Origin: CAZONC01 sp964581305
GTDB taxonomy: Archaea; Aenigmatarchaeota; Aenigmatarchaeia; CG10238-14; SCSR01
Length of the DNA: 20,898 nucleotides
Direction: 5' to 3'
Assembly (NCBI GenBank): GCA_964581305.1
Contig: CAZONC010000010.1
Coordinates: 1-20,898, forward strand
Shown: piece after piece, positions 1 to 8,089 of the stretch
Layout of the letters: each line of letters opens with the position of its first letter
Numbering within the stretch: the stretch's first letter is position 1
Program-made: the position numbers and the translations under genes
Notes under the pieces: model-generated
The model's database searches: none
Told to the model about the DNA's origin: nothing
What the model saw: the letters and a program-made list of their open reading frames with translations, nothing else

Positions 1-2
1 AT

Positions 3-2159
3 ATGAACATCTTGCAAATTAAAGAATTTGTCTCTCTAAAAAAATTTGTTTATACAATATCACTTATTTTAATTATTTTGGCGGCATTTTATTTAAGATC
101 TGCCGCTATTGGCTCTAAATATATCAATGCAGATGATCCTTATCTTGCATATAGGATTGCAGACTATTTTAAAGACAATTTAGCAATACCAAAAAATGAT
201 ACGTTGCGTGCATATCCGTACGGTTGGAATTGGTTTATGGGAGGACAACATTTAATGTGGTTTTATGTAACAGGCATGTTTGCCCTTTTATTTAAACAAC
301 TTGGTTTTTCCACATTAGTAGCGATGCATTTCTACCCACCTTTTTTTGGAGCTTTAACAGTACTGCTAATGTTTTTTATTGTAAATGAAATTTTTGATAA
401 TAAGAAAATTGCACTTTTAGCCGCGCTATTTCTTGCTTTATTACCTGCAAACATTTATCGCACAAATTCTGCGTTTGCCGACAAAGAACCAATAGCAGCA
501 TTTTTTATGATGTTGGGAATGCTCTTTTTAATAAAATCTGTTAAAAAATTCAACTGGAAATTTTCTTTATTTGCAGGAATTTCTTTTGCTCTAATGGGAA
601 TGACATGGGGAGGAATTTCGCCGATAATAATGACACTTGCCGCCTTTTCTCTTCTTATGATATTTTTAAACCAATTTTCTCCTGATTTCACCTACACATA
701 TTTAATAACTTCTTTAACAACTATTGGGTTAATATTTGGTACAAAAATAGGCCATATAGATCCACTTGCTCTATATGTAAACTGTTTAGCGATTGTTATT
801 ATATTATTGCAAATTTTGGAGGCAAAATTAAAACTTTTTGCAAAACTGAGATTTATTGATTATAATAAAAGATTTGGAACGTATACTTTGCTAATTGGGC
901 TATTATCGATTTTGTTACTCGCAATTCTGTATAAACCACTGGGTAATAAAATTTTTCCATATATATATCAAATTAAAGAGCCAATGTTTCCACGTGGCGA
1001 TGTTGTAGCAACTACGGTTGCAGAGAACATACCGCCTGAACCTAAAGAACTGCTATTGCAGTTAGGTGTTGGCTATTCTGTACGAACTGGGCTTTTAAAT
1101 TTTTTTAGTCCAATCGTTTTTTCCATTTTTGGCATTGTCATTTTTCTTTGGAATGGGATATTTAAAAAAATTCAGTTGAAATTCGTTGTTTTGCTTGCTA
1201 CATGGTTCTTTCTTATGTTAATTTTAGGTATAGGTGCAGTTAGATTATTATTTTTAACAAGTTTTCCAGTTGCTATAATTGCTGCTTATGCTCTATATTA
1301 TATTTTAGAAAAAACATGGCCTATAAAAATTTCTAAATATGAAATTGGAAAGGCAATTGCAATAATTGTCGTTTGTTTAACATTGGGCCTATCTATTTTA
1401 GCTGGTTATAGATTTGGACGTGCTATGAAACCGTCAATGAGTGAAAACTGGGAGCAGGCGTTATTATGGGTAAAAAACAATTCAGCTCCAACTGATGTTA
1501 TACTTTCTTGGTGGGATTATGGATATATAATTCAGAAAATAGCTGAAAGACCAACGTATGTTGACCCAGGCCAGCCAAATGTAAAGAATGACATCACACT
1601 TATCAATTCGACATGTAGAAATCAGCAAGTCGCAAAATTATTTACATCAACCAATGAAACCGAATATTTAGATTGGATAAAAAGTCTAAATATAAAATAT
1701 ATCATACATGATATGGCAATGATTGGAAAATATTCTGCAGTAAGCAAAATAGCTTCTTGGGGTGAACACATTGATAGCATCTTAATAATTCCTTATACTG
1801 GTAGTAGAGCAGTTGGCGGACAAATCGTGCATCAGTTTGGTAATATCTGGTTGATTCAAAAGGACAATCAGTCACTAATTCCAGTTCTTGTACAAGGAAA
1901 TCAAATTGTAAATATAAGCAAAATTTGTACAGCCGATGAAATTATAACAGTTGATCCAAATGGTCTGCCGGGTTGTGTATTTCCTGCAGCAGATGCAATT
2001 GCGTATATTGGACTAAGATGTAAAGAAAATATAGGATGTGAATTCTACGATCTGACCAATACATTGTTTGTGAGCATGTGGTTTAGAGATGCAAAAGATC
2101 TTAAACATTTTAAACTTGTTTATAAAAATCCAGAGGTTAAAATATTTGAAGTAATTTAA
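3..2159 (+). CDS. aglB: STT3/AglB-type oligosaccharyltransferase
   Basis: Membrane enzyme that transfers a lipid-linked oligosaccharide to Asn in N-X-S/T sequons on the outer face of the membrane. The 718 residues start with a membrane helix, then the first acidic motif (D44-D45), the DKE motif (D160, E162), and a TVAE loop at 338-341 in the place of the SVSE motif. After about 12 hydrophobic segments comes a soluble C-terminal domain with the diagnostic WWDYGY at 503-508 and a DK-type motif (D570, K576). These are the known catalytic and sequon-recognition elements of STT3/AglB. The flippase follows after 9 bp, so the two are probably cotranscribed. The ATG lies at the window edge, so an upstream start cannot be excluded, but the N-terminus looks natural for the family. 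Family assignment is secure; glycan and donor lipid are unknown. Confidence 0.93.
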   Translation: MNILQIKEFVSLKKFVYTISLILIILAAFYLRSAAIGSKYINADDPYLAYRIADYFKDNLAIPKNDTLRAYPYGWNWFMGGQHLMWFYVTGMFALLFKQLGFSTLVAMHFYPPFFGALTVLLMFFIVNEIFDNKKIALLAALFLALLPANIYRTNSAFADKEPIAAFFMMLGMLFLIKSVKKFNWKFSLFAGISFALMGMTWGGISPIIMTLAAFSLLMIFLNQFSPDFTYTYLITSLTTIGLIFGTKIGHIDPLALYVNCLAIVIILLQILEAKLKLFAKLRFIDYNKRFGTYTLLIGLLSILLLAILYKPLGNKIFPYIYQIKEPMFPRGDVVATTVAENIPPEPKELLLQLGVGYSVRTGLLNFFSPIVFSIFGIVIFLWNGIFKKIQLKFVVLLATWFFLMLILGIGAVRLLFLTSFPVAIIAAYALYYILEKTWPIKISKYEIGKAIAIIVVCLTLGLSILAGYRFGRAMKPSMSENWEQALLWVKNNSAPTDVILSWWDYGYIIQKIAERPTYVDPGQPNVKNDITLINSTCRNQQVAKLFTSTNETEYLDWIKSLNIKYIIHDMAMIGKYSAVSKIASWGEHIDSILIIPYTGSRAVGGQIVHQFGNIWLIQKDNQSLIPVLVQGNQIVNISKICTADEIITVDPNGLPGCVFPAADAIAYIGLRCKENIGCEFYDLTNTLFVSMWFRDAKDLKHFKLVYKNPEVKIFEVI

Positions 2160-2168
2160 TAGAGTAAT

Positions 2169-3674
2169 ATGAAAATACAGAATAAATTTATTTCAAATAC
2201 CATATATCTCTTTGTAAATTCCATTTGTGCATTTTTAATTTCATTTTTTTACTGGATTATTGCAGGAAAAAAACTACTGCCACAACAATATGGTATCGTT
2301 TCTACATCTGTAAATTTAATAAGCTTACTTTCTAGTATCGCTATTTTTGGCCTTGGTACAGCTGCATGGAAACTTATTTCAATGTATTTGGCAAAAAAAC
2401 AAAGAAAAAAGGTAAACGCGATAATAGGGTTTTCACTTAAAACCGTTTTTATAATTAGTTTTTCTATATCATTATTTCTTATTTTTCTCATACCATTTTT
2501 AAGTCGCACAATTAAACTTCCTCCTGTTATTATTTTAATTTCGGCGATAGCAATTGTTATTGTTTCAATTTCAAATTTACTTGGTTCAATTCTTTTGGGT
2601 TTTCAAAAAATGAAATGGTATTTTTTGGCAAACACAACAGGACATTTCTTTCAAATTCTTTTTGCCGCAGTTCTCATATTTTTGGGATTAAGCTATTTTG
2701 GGCCAGTCTTGGGTTTTCTGTTAGGTTTTTTGATTATTTTCATTCTTCAGGTACCAATTGTTTCAAGATCAAACAGTACTTATATAAACAAAAAATTTGT
2801 AATGACTGAATATGCTATACCTGCCTTTTTTGCAAGCCTAGCATCAATTATCTTTGCAAATAGTCAATATATAATATTAACTGGAGTTAAAAATCTAGAA
2901 GCAACCGGAATTTTTACAATTGCAATGGTACTTACAGGGATTATTTCGAGTATGTCAGATATATTAAATTCTGCCTCATTTTCTATTATTTCACAACTTT
3001 CTGCACGAAAAAAATTCAACTCATTAGGTATTTTTATTCAAAACGTTTTTAGATATTGTCTATTTCTTTCCCTACCGTTAACTTTTATGTTAATCGTATT
3101 TTCAAAACAACTTATTACCATATTTTCGCGTCCCGAATATCTTTCCTCTGTAGACATTTTTCCAATTTTGGCATTTGCAGGAATAATTTTTGGTTGCGGA
3201 AAGCTTTTCCTTTCAAATCTCTATGCAATAGGAAAACCAAAACTTAATCGAAACATACAGGTTGTTACAACAATTATTTTTTTGGCAACAGCAATTACTT
3301 TAACTTATTTCTTTTCAATAATTGGTTTATGTTTCGCCTATTTTTTTGCTGCCATTCTACTCTTTTCTTTTAGCGCATATTATATTAAAAAATTCGTCAA
3401 TTTTTCATTTTATGTTGGAATAAAAAAACTTTTTATCGCAAGCACTATCGCAATACTTTTTCTGTGGGTCACAACGAAACATATAGCAAGTTCATTAGAT
3501 GTGTTATTGGCTGTACCAGCTGGAATAATTTATATTTTGGCATTGATACCACTTAGATTTTATTCAAAAGAAGATTTTGAAATGGCCAAATACGTTTTGC
3601 AAAAACTACCCTACAATAAAATTGGCTTACAAATAGTAAAACATCTTTCAAAATATGCCAAAAAACAAGATTAG
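2169..3674 (+). CDS. Polysaccharide/oligosaccharide flippase, MOP (Wzx/RfbX-like) family
   Basis: A 501-residue protein that is hydrophobic almost throughout, with about 12-14 predicted membrane helices separated by short basic loops (for example around K77-K81). This matches the length and pattern of Wzx-like flippases of the MOP exporter superfamily, which move lipid-linked glycans across the membrane. No catalytic motif is expected. The position 9 bp after AglB, with a GlcNAc-1-phosphate transferase on the opposite strand, suggests it flips the lipid-linked oligosaccharide used by AglB; that substrate is inferred. The last 27 bp overlap the 3' end of the converging glycosyltransferase. MATE-type drug exporters share the fold, but context favours the glycan role. 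Confidence 0.82.
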   Translation: MKIQNKFISNTIYLFVNSICAFLISFFYWIIAGKKLLPQQYGIVSTSVNLISLLSSIAIFGLGTAAWKLISMYLAKKQRKKVNAIIGFSLKTVFIISFSISLFLIFLIPFLSRTIKLPPVIILISAIAIVIVSISNLLGSILLGFQKMKWYFLANTTGHFFQILFAAVLIFLGLSYFGPVLGFLLGFLIIFILQVPIVSRSNSTYINKKFVMTEYAIPAFFASLASIIFANSQYIILTGVKNLEATGIFTIAMVLTGIISSMSDILNSASFSIISQLSARKKFNSLGIFIQNVFRYCLFLSLPLTFMLIVFSKQLITIFSRPEYLSSVDIFPILAFAGIIFGCGKLFLSNLYAIGKPKLNRNIQVVTTIIFLATAITLTYFFSIIGLCFAYFFAAILLFSFSAYYIKKFVNFSFYVGIKKLFIASTIAILFLWVTTKHIASSLDVLLAVPAGIIYILALIPLRFYSKEDFEMAKYVLQKLPYNKIGLQIVKHLSKYAKKQD

Positions 3675-4679
3675 CCCAAAAAATATCTCAATAGCAATCA
3701 AACAAAATGTAACTTGCTTTTCGGTCATTTTTTTTATGTTCATAAGTATATGGGTTATGCTAAAAATCTTTTTTCCATACGGCGGATCCAACTTGCCATC
3801 TTTTCTTAAAATTCCCAGACAACTTGCTCTAAATCTCGACCTTGCTTTTAAGAAAAATTCAATAATAAATGGCATCATAAGTATTACACCGGCTTTTTCC
3901 ATATTTCCTATTATAACACCAGCAGCAACTGTCGATCCCAGTAAATATGTTAATGAATCGCCTGGCAAGATTTTTGCTGGATACCAATTGTATATTAGGA
4001 AAGCAAAAAGTGCAGCAGCTGCAGACAGAAATATGATATTGTTTATTCCATGCAAATAGCTATAAATGGCTAGGGAGAGAAAATAAACAATTCCCATTCC
4101 AGCTTCTGAACCATTAAACCCACCAATAAGATTTACAGCATTTGAACATACAACAACACCAATAGGAATAAGAACTAAAGGATAAATGATTCCAAAATTA
4201 ATTGTTCCAATAAAAGGAATTGATAAAGTCGTTACACCTGCATTTACAACCATTAATGGAATAGCAGCAGGCAACGTAAGAATCGGTTTAATCCATTGTG
4301 CAAGTCCGCTTTTTGATTTAGTTTCGTATTTTTTATTAATTCGTTTTTTTTCATAATTCGATTTTCCTATAGGATTTCTTATATCATCTAACAGTCCAAC
4401 TAAAGTAGCAATTAAAATCGTGGAAATAGCTGCCAGTAAATAGATATTTTTGATATTATATACAAAAGTTTGCACTCCAATATAAGTTAAAAGACCGCTT
4501 AAAACACCAAACATAACACAAATACCACCAGATGTAGGAAGTTTTGGTTTATTTTTTTTATGAAGGTCAATAGCTAAGATTTTTGCAGAATAGAAAAAAC
4601 GAATAAATTGCGGAGTTATATAAAAGGTAACTATAAATGAAATCAAGGATGATATTAAAATGATATTTAGCATATACAT
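3648..4679 (-). CDS. aglH: GPT/Alg7-like GlcNAc-1-phosphate transferase (glycosyltransferase family 4)
   Basis: Integral membrane enzyme expected to move a sugar-1-phosphate (probably GlcNAc-1-P) from UDP-sugar to a dolichyl/polyprenyl phosphate, the first step of lipid-linked glycan assembly. The 343 residues contain about 10 hydrophobic segments, D38 with the K/N/P-rich loop ending at G51-G52, the LLDD motif with D98-D99, and N180..N183..GGFNG (186-190). The last resembles the eukaryotic/archaeal Alg7 version rather than bacterial MraY, where DGxNG is usual. A cytoplasmic basic loop near the C-terminus (RSRFRAS) occupies the expected substrate-loop position. ATG at 4679 and ATG at 4673 (M3) are both possible; the divergent TATA box spacing slightly favours 4673 as a leaderless start. 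The symbol is by analogy with archaeal AglH; the exact sugar is unproven. Confidence 0.85.
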   Translation of the reverse strand: MYMLNIILISSLISFIVTFYITPQFIRFFYSAKILAIDLHKKNKPKLPTSGGICVMFGVLSGLLTYIGVQTFVYNIKNIYLLAAISTILIATLVGLLDDIRNPIGKSNYEKKRINKKYETKSKSGLAQWIKPILTLPAAIPLMVVNAGVTTLSIPFIGTINFGIIYPLVLIPIGVVVCSNAVNLIGGFNGSEAGMGIVYFLSLAIYSYLHGINNIIFLSAAAALFAFLIYNWYPAKILPGDSLTYLLGSTVAAGVIIGNMEKAGVILMMPFIIEFFLKARSRFRASCLGILRKDGKLDPPYGKKIFSITHILMNIKKMTEKQVTFCLIAIEIFFGLILFFGIF

Positions 4680-4705
4680 ATAAGTAAAAATAATAAAAAT
4701 TTATA
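4674..4705. promoter_or_regulatory. Divergent overlapping TATA boxes for glycosyltransferase and histone
   Basis: The 28 bp between the two divergent starts contain two TATA-like elements. On the plus strand TATAAGTA (4679-4686) is centred about 26 bp before the histone ATG at 4708. On the minus strand TATAAATTT (4705 down to 4697) is centred 22-28 bp before the glycosyltransferase ATGs at 4679/4673. At the usual archaeal TATA-to-start distance both transcripts would be leaderless, and each box lies in the other gene's start region. No Shine-Dalgarno sequence is visible for either gene. Confidence 0.6.
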
Positions 4706-4707
4706 CT

Positions 4708-4914
4708 ATGCTGTCGCGTATGTCTTTAGAGAGAGTTTTGAAGAGTGCAGGTGCAAAAAGAGTTTCTAAAGAAGCACTTAAAGAATTTTCAGAAATTCTC
4801 GAAGAAAAACTATTTTTGATTGCAAAAGAAGCCGCATTAATGGCAAAACATGCTGGTAGAAAAACCATATTTGATGAAGATATACGTCTTGCAAGGAAAA
4901 AGCTTCAGATTTGA
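4708..4914 (+). CDS. Archaeal histone (HMf-like)
   Basis: A 68-residue protein that is a single histone fold: RVLKSAGAKRVSKEAL (helix 1 and loop), a central helix over EFSEILEEKLFLIAKEAALMAKHAG, then the RKTI loop and the final helix EDIRLARKKL. This is the length of HMfA/HMfB-type histones, which dimerise and polymerise on DNA; no tail is present. The ATG at 4708 is chosen because a TATA box sits about 26 bp upstream, giving a leaderless transcript; ATG at 4720 (M5) is an alternative that would give a histone-like MSLERVLKSAG start. The RPA gene follows 9 bp later and RadA overlaps that, so a chromatin/recombination operon is likely. Confidence 0.95.
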   Translation: MLSRMSLERVLKSAGAKRVSKEALKEFSEILEEKLFLIAKEAALMAKHAGRKTIFDEDIRLARKKLQI

Positions 4915-4923
4915 ACGATAAAA

Positions 4924-5913
4924 ATGGATGTAAAAAAAATTTTTGATGAAATAAGTAAGAAAATCAATATCACAGAAGACGAATTTATGGCGAAAGTAAA
5001 AAAGAAATGTGAGAAATTTTCAGGGCTAATTACTGAAGAGGGTGCAGCATATCTTGTTGCAAAAGAATTAGGAATAGATACATTTGAAGCTGAAAACAAA
5101 AGACGGCTACAAATAAAAAATATTGTTCCAGGAATGAAAAATTTGAATTTTGTTGGCCGGATAATTAAAATTACACCAGTAAATGAGTTTAAAACATCTG
5201 ACGGAAAAGGAAAAGTTGCTAACTTATACATCGCAGATGAAACAGATTATATTCGTGTAACACTTTGGAACGACCAAGTCAAAATTGTGGAAGATGGGCT
5301 AATTAAAGTTGGTGATGTAGTTCAAGTTATAAATGGAATATCAAGGGAAAATATTTTTGGTGAACCCGAGATTTCTCTAGGCAAATATGGTACAATAAAA
5401 GCTATCAGTTTTGATCTACCACCCTTGGAACAACTACCAAAAATTCTTTCATATCCCCGAACCTCTATAAACAAATTAAAAGAAGGAAATTTTGAAATAA
5501 GAGCACATATAGTTCATGTTTTTAATGGAAATTTTTTATTTGAGGTTTGTCCACAATGTGAAAATGCTTTACAAAATGGTTTTTGTGCAACTCATGGCAA
5601 TGTTGAACCAAAACCTTGCCTAGTGATTTCATGTATTTTGGATGATGGTACAGGAATTATTAGAGCTGTTTTTTTTAGAGAAGTAGCAGAGAAGCTAATT
5701 ACTGCAAACAGTAGTGAAATATCTAGATTAGAAAAAGAAAAAAGATATGAATTTATAAATGGAAAAATAATTGGCAAAGAAATGATATTTTTGGGCTCAA
5801 TAAAAATTAATAAAATAAGTAACAAATTTGAGATGGTAGTTAAAGATATAAAAGATTTAAATGTGTTGGAAGAGAGTAAAAAAATATTTAAGAAGATGGG
5901 GGTTGAATGGTAA
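4924..5913 (+). CDS. rpa: Replication protein A-like single-stranded DNA-binding protein
   Basis: A 329-residue archaeal RPA. Residues 1-55 form a helical N-terminal region; an OB fold runs from about 60 to 160 (FVGRIIKIT..F.TSDGKGKVANLYIADET); a second OB domain from about 170 to 310 carries a zinc motif with C209, C212, C221 and H224 (CxxC-x8-CxxH) followed by VISCILDDGTGIIRAVFF. This architecture matches euryarchaeal RPA41/RPA1 proteins, which coat single-stranded DNA in replication and repair. It starts 9 bp after the histone stop and its last 7 bp overlap radA (ATGGTAA), strongly suggesting cotranscription and coupled function, since RPA and RadA act successively on the same filament. 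No strong ribosome binding site precedes the ATG. Confidence 0.88.
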   Translation: MDVKKIFDEISKKINITEDEFMAKVKKKCEKFSGLITEEGAAYLVAKELGIDTFEAENKRRLQIKNIVPGMKNLNFVGRIIKITPVNEFKTSDGKGKVANLYIADETDYIRVTLWNDQVKIVEDGLIKVGDVVQVINGISRENIFGEPEISLGKYGTIKAISFDLPPLEQLPKILSYPRTSINKLKEGNFEIRAHIVHVFNGNFLFEVCPQCENALQNGFCATHGNVEPKPCLVISCILDDGTGIIRAVFFREVAEKLITANSSEISRLEKEKRYEFINGKIIGKEMIFLGSIKINKISNKFEMVVKDIKDLNVLEESKKIFKKMGVEW

Positions 5914-6854
5914 AAAAAGAAATAAAGCTTGAAGACATACCCGGTATTGGTGAAAAAATTGCTGAAAGATTAAGAGAGGTTGGTTATACAGATCCGATGA
6001 GTATAGCTGTAACTTCCCCATCCGAACTAGCAGCAATAGCCGAAATAGGAGAGGGGCAAGCTGCAAAAATAATAAAAGCAGTAAGAGAAATGCTTGAAAT
6101 AGGATATGAGGCAGCAGATAAAATTTTAGAAAGAAGAAAAAATGTGGCAAAAATTATAACTTGCTCAAAAAATTTGGATAATTTATTGGGTGGCGGAGTA
6201 GAAACACAAGCAATTACTGAGGCATATGGTGCATATGGTTCTGGAAAAACACAACTTGGTTTTCAGTTAGCAGTTAATGTTCAGTTGCCAAGAGAAAAAG
6301 GTGGGCTAGAAGGAAGTGTTTTATGGATAGATTCCGAACATACTTTTCGACCTGAAAGAATTGTGCAAATTGCCAAGTCAATGAAACTCGATCCAGATAA
6401 GATCTTAAAAAACATTTTTGCAGCGCGTGCATATAATTCAGACCATCAAATCTTTTTGATTGAAAAAGCTCCAGAAATGATCGAAGAAAAAAACATAAAG
6501 TTAATTGTCATAGATTCTCTAACGAGTCATTTTCGTGCAGATTTTGTTGGTAGAGGAGAACTTGCAGAGCGGCAGCAAAAATTAAATCGTCATTTACATC
6601 AATTGCAAAGACTAGCAGATGCATTTAATTTAGCGGTATATATAACAAACCAAGTAATGGCAGATCCTGCGATTCTTTTTGGAGATGCTACACGTCCAGT
6701 CGGCGGTCACGTTTTGGGCCATATGGCAACCTATCGTATATATTTACGAAGGGGGAGAGAAAATACACGAATTGCTCGTTTAGTTGATTCGCCAGGTCTA
6801 CCTGAGGGAGAAGCGGTTTTCAAAATAACAAATGAGGGAATAAGGGATCCTTAA
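5907..6854 (+). CDS. radA: DNA repair and recombination protein RadA
   Basis: Archaeal RecA/Rad51-family strand-exchange ATPase, 315 residues. The N-terminal domain has a helix-hairpin-helix (IPGIGEKIAERL, 11-22) and a second HhH-like repeat (about 41-58). The linker has YEAA at 67-70 where the polymerisation motif FxxA is expected. Walker A is GAYGSGKT (108-115), where GEFGSGKT is usual; Walker B is LIVID (199-203). Further downstream are the family signatures SHFRADFVGRGELAERQQKL, NQV, and DATRPVGGHVLGH. It overlaps RPA by 7 bp, with a G-rich run (5898-5902) just upstream of the ATG that may serve as ribosome binding site. RadB is excluded by the N-terminal domain. The Phe-to-Tyr change at FxxA and the E-to-A change in Walker A are visible departures but conservative in position. 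Confidence 0.96.
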   Translation: MVKKEIKLEDIPGIGEKIAERLREVGYTDPMSIAVTSPSELAAIAEIGEGQAAKIIKAVREMLEIGYEAADKILERRKNVAKIITCSKNLDNLLGGGVETQAITEAYGAYGSGKTQLGFQLAVNVQLPREKGGLEGSVLWIDSEHTFRPERIVQIAKSMKLDPDKILKNIFAARAYNSDHQIFLIEKAPEMIEEKNIKLIVIDSLTSHFRADFVGRGELAERQQKLNRHLHQLQRLADAFNLAVYITNQVMADPAILFGDATRPVGGHVLGHMATYRIYLRRGRENTRIARLVDSPGLPEGEAVFKITNEGIRDP

Positions 6855-6960
6855 CTTTAACCCTCTTATTACAATATGGACAGAAACGTGATTTTTGCCC
6901 AATTTTTATTTTAAGTTTCTGTCCACATTTATCGCATTTTATAAAAACATAGCCCCACAT
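6820..6960 (-). CDS. Small zinc-ribbon protein (possibly Rpo12/RpoP-like)
   Basis: A 46-residue open frame starting at ATG 6960 and stopping at 6820-6822. It encodes MWGYVFIKCDKCGQ, then a basic stretch, then FCPYCNKRVKVKDP. C9, C12, C27 and C30 form a CxxC-x14-CxxC zinc ribbon with knuckle sequences typical of real zinc sites (KCDKCG, CPYC). The spacing and the CPYC..RV..K end resemble RNA polymerase subunit Rpo12 (RpoP), but the match is too short to be sure; a generic archaeal zinc-ribbon protein is the fallback. Its 3' end overlaps the end of radA by 35 bp on the opposite strand, which argues for coding conservation outside the overlap (6855-6960). It diverges from Bud32, with AT-rich DNA between them. 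That it is a gene is likely; its function is not known. Confidence 0.62.
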   Translation of the reverse strand: MWGYVFIKCDKCGQKLKIKIGQKSRFCPYCNKRVKVKDPLFPHLLF

Positions 6961-6995
6961 AATTATACTTATTTTTTAAAATTGAATTTCATTTT

Positions 6996-7625
6996 ATGGA
7001 AATAATTTATCGAGGAGCAGAAAGTATAATCTATATTAACATAATTGATAATCAAAAAGTTTTGGTAAAAGAACGAATTAAAAAAAAATATCGAATACCA
7101 GCAATTGATAATAAATTGAGGCGATTTCGAACACGGGAGGAAACACGTCTTTTGACAGAAGCGAGAAAATGCGGCGTCCCCACACCAAAAATTTTGGACG
7201 TGGATGAAGAAAAATGTACAATAGTTATGGAATTTATTGATGGGGAGAGAATAAAAGAGCTACTTAGTAAATGTAAGGAGGAAAATATGAAAAAAATTTG
7301 TTTTGAAATAGGATGTTCAATAGGAAAATTGCATTCTACAGGAATTGTACATGGAGATTTAACAACCTCTAATATGATTTTTAAAGATGGGAAAATATTT
7401 TTTATTGATTTTGGATTGGGATTTTTTTCAAAACGCATTGAAGATTTTGCTGTTGATTTAAATTTACTATATGAGGCGCTGAGATCAACGCATTATGATA
7501 TTTTGGATATTTGTTGGAAATCAATTTTAAGTGGTTATATAAAAGAATATAAAAATGCAAAAGAAGTTATAAAGAAAATAGAAGAAGTGGAAAAAAGAGC
7601 ACGATATATGGAAAGGAAGCGATAA
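6996..7625 (+). CDS. bud32: Bud32 (PRPK/p53RK-type) kinase of the KEOPS complex
   Basis: A minimal 209-residue RIO-like kinase/ATPase. The sequence has the GAES glycine loop near the N-terminus (YRGAES), VKERIKKKYR with the ATP-binding lysine, EETRLLTEAR (helix C), the catalytic loop HGDLTTSN (119-126, D121) and the metal-binding DFGLG (D138). It ends with a basic KRARYMERKR tail, as usual for Bud32. In archaea it works with Kae1, Pcc1 and Cgi121 to make t6A37 on ANN-decoding tRNAs. In many euryarchaea it is fused to Kae1; here it is free-standing and no other KEOPS subunit is in the window. S15 starts 1 bp after its stop, so it is probably the first gene of the S15-RecJ-S3Ae unit. An AT-rich TTATTTTTTAAA box lies about 20-25 bp before the ATG, allowing a near-leaderless transcript. 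Confidence 0.93.
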   Translation: MEIIYRGAESIIYINIIDNQKVLVKERIKKKYRIPAIDNKLRRFRTREETRLLTEARKCGVPTPKILDVDEEKCTIVMEFIDGERIKELLSKCKEENMKKICFEIGCSIGKLHSTGIVHGDLTTSNMIFKDGKIFFIDFGLGFFSKRIEDFAVDLNLLYEALRSTHYDILDICWKSILSGYIKEYKNAKEVIKKIEEVEKRARYMERKR

Positions 7626-7626
7626 T

Positions 7627-8085
7627 ATGGCAAGAATGTATTCGCGGAAAAAAGGAAAACATGGAAGTAAAAAACCGATAGCAAAAGTAGTTCCAAAATG
7701 GGTAAAATACGATAAAGATGAAGTTGAGAAATTAGTAATACAACTTGCCAAAAAAGGATACCAATCAGCACAAATTGGAACAATTTTAAGAGATAGCTAT
7801 GGAATACCAGATGTAAAATTAATAACTGGAAAGTCGATTTCACAGATCATGAAGGAAAATAAATTATATCCACAATATCCAGAAGATCTGCTAAATTTAT
7901 TTAAAAAAGCCGTTTTGCTAAGTGAACATTTGGCAGTTCATAAAAAGGACAAATCATCAAAAAGAGGGCTACAAAATTTGGAGTCGAAAATAAGGCGGCT
8001 AATAAAATATTATATAAGGAAAGGAAGATTGCCAAAAGATTTTGTTTATGATCCAGAAAGAATAAAATTAATCGTTCAAAAGTGA
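7627..8085 (+). CDS. rps15: 30S ribosomal protein S15 (S15P/S13e)
   Basis: 152 residues, the usual archaeal/eukaryotic length. The N-terminus MARMYSRKKGKHGSKKPI and the block AQIGTILRDSYGIPDVKLITGKSI are diagnostic of archaeal S15P/S13e, followed by the S15 core with LSEHLAVHKKDKSSKRGLQN and RRLIKYYIRKGRLP, which bind 16S rRNA in the platform. It starts 1 bp after bud32; GGAAAGGA just upstream is a plausible ribosome binding site inside the bud32 end. The RecJ-like gene begins 4 bp after its stop and S3Ae follows, an order often seen in archaea that links ribosomal and replication genes. Confidence 0.96.
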   Translation: MARMYSRKKGKHGSKKPIAKVVPKWVKYDKDEVEKLVIQLAKKGYQSAQIGTILRDSYGIPDVKLITGKSISQIMKENKLYPQYPEDLLNLFKKAVLLSEHLAVHKKDKSSKRGLQNLESKIRRLIKYYIRKGRLPKDFVYDPERIKLIVQK

Positions 8086-8089
8086 TGAT

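Noticed and set aside
2169..3674. MATE multidrug exporter
   Set aside because: Same superfamily, but adjacency to AglB and the GPT-like enzyme favours a lipid-linked glycan flippase.
3655..4059. 134-aa plus-strand open frame
   Set aside because: Lies inside the glycosyltransferase on the opposite strand and has no recognisable domain.
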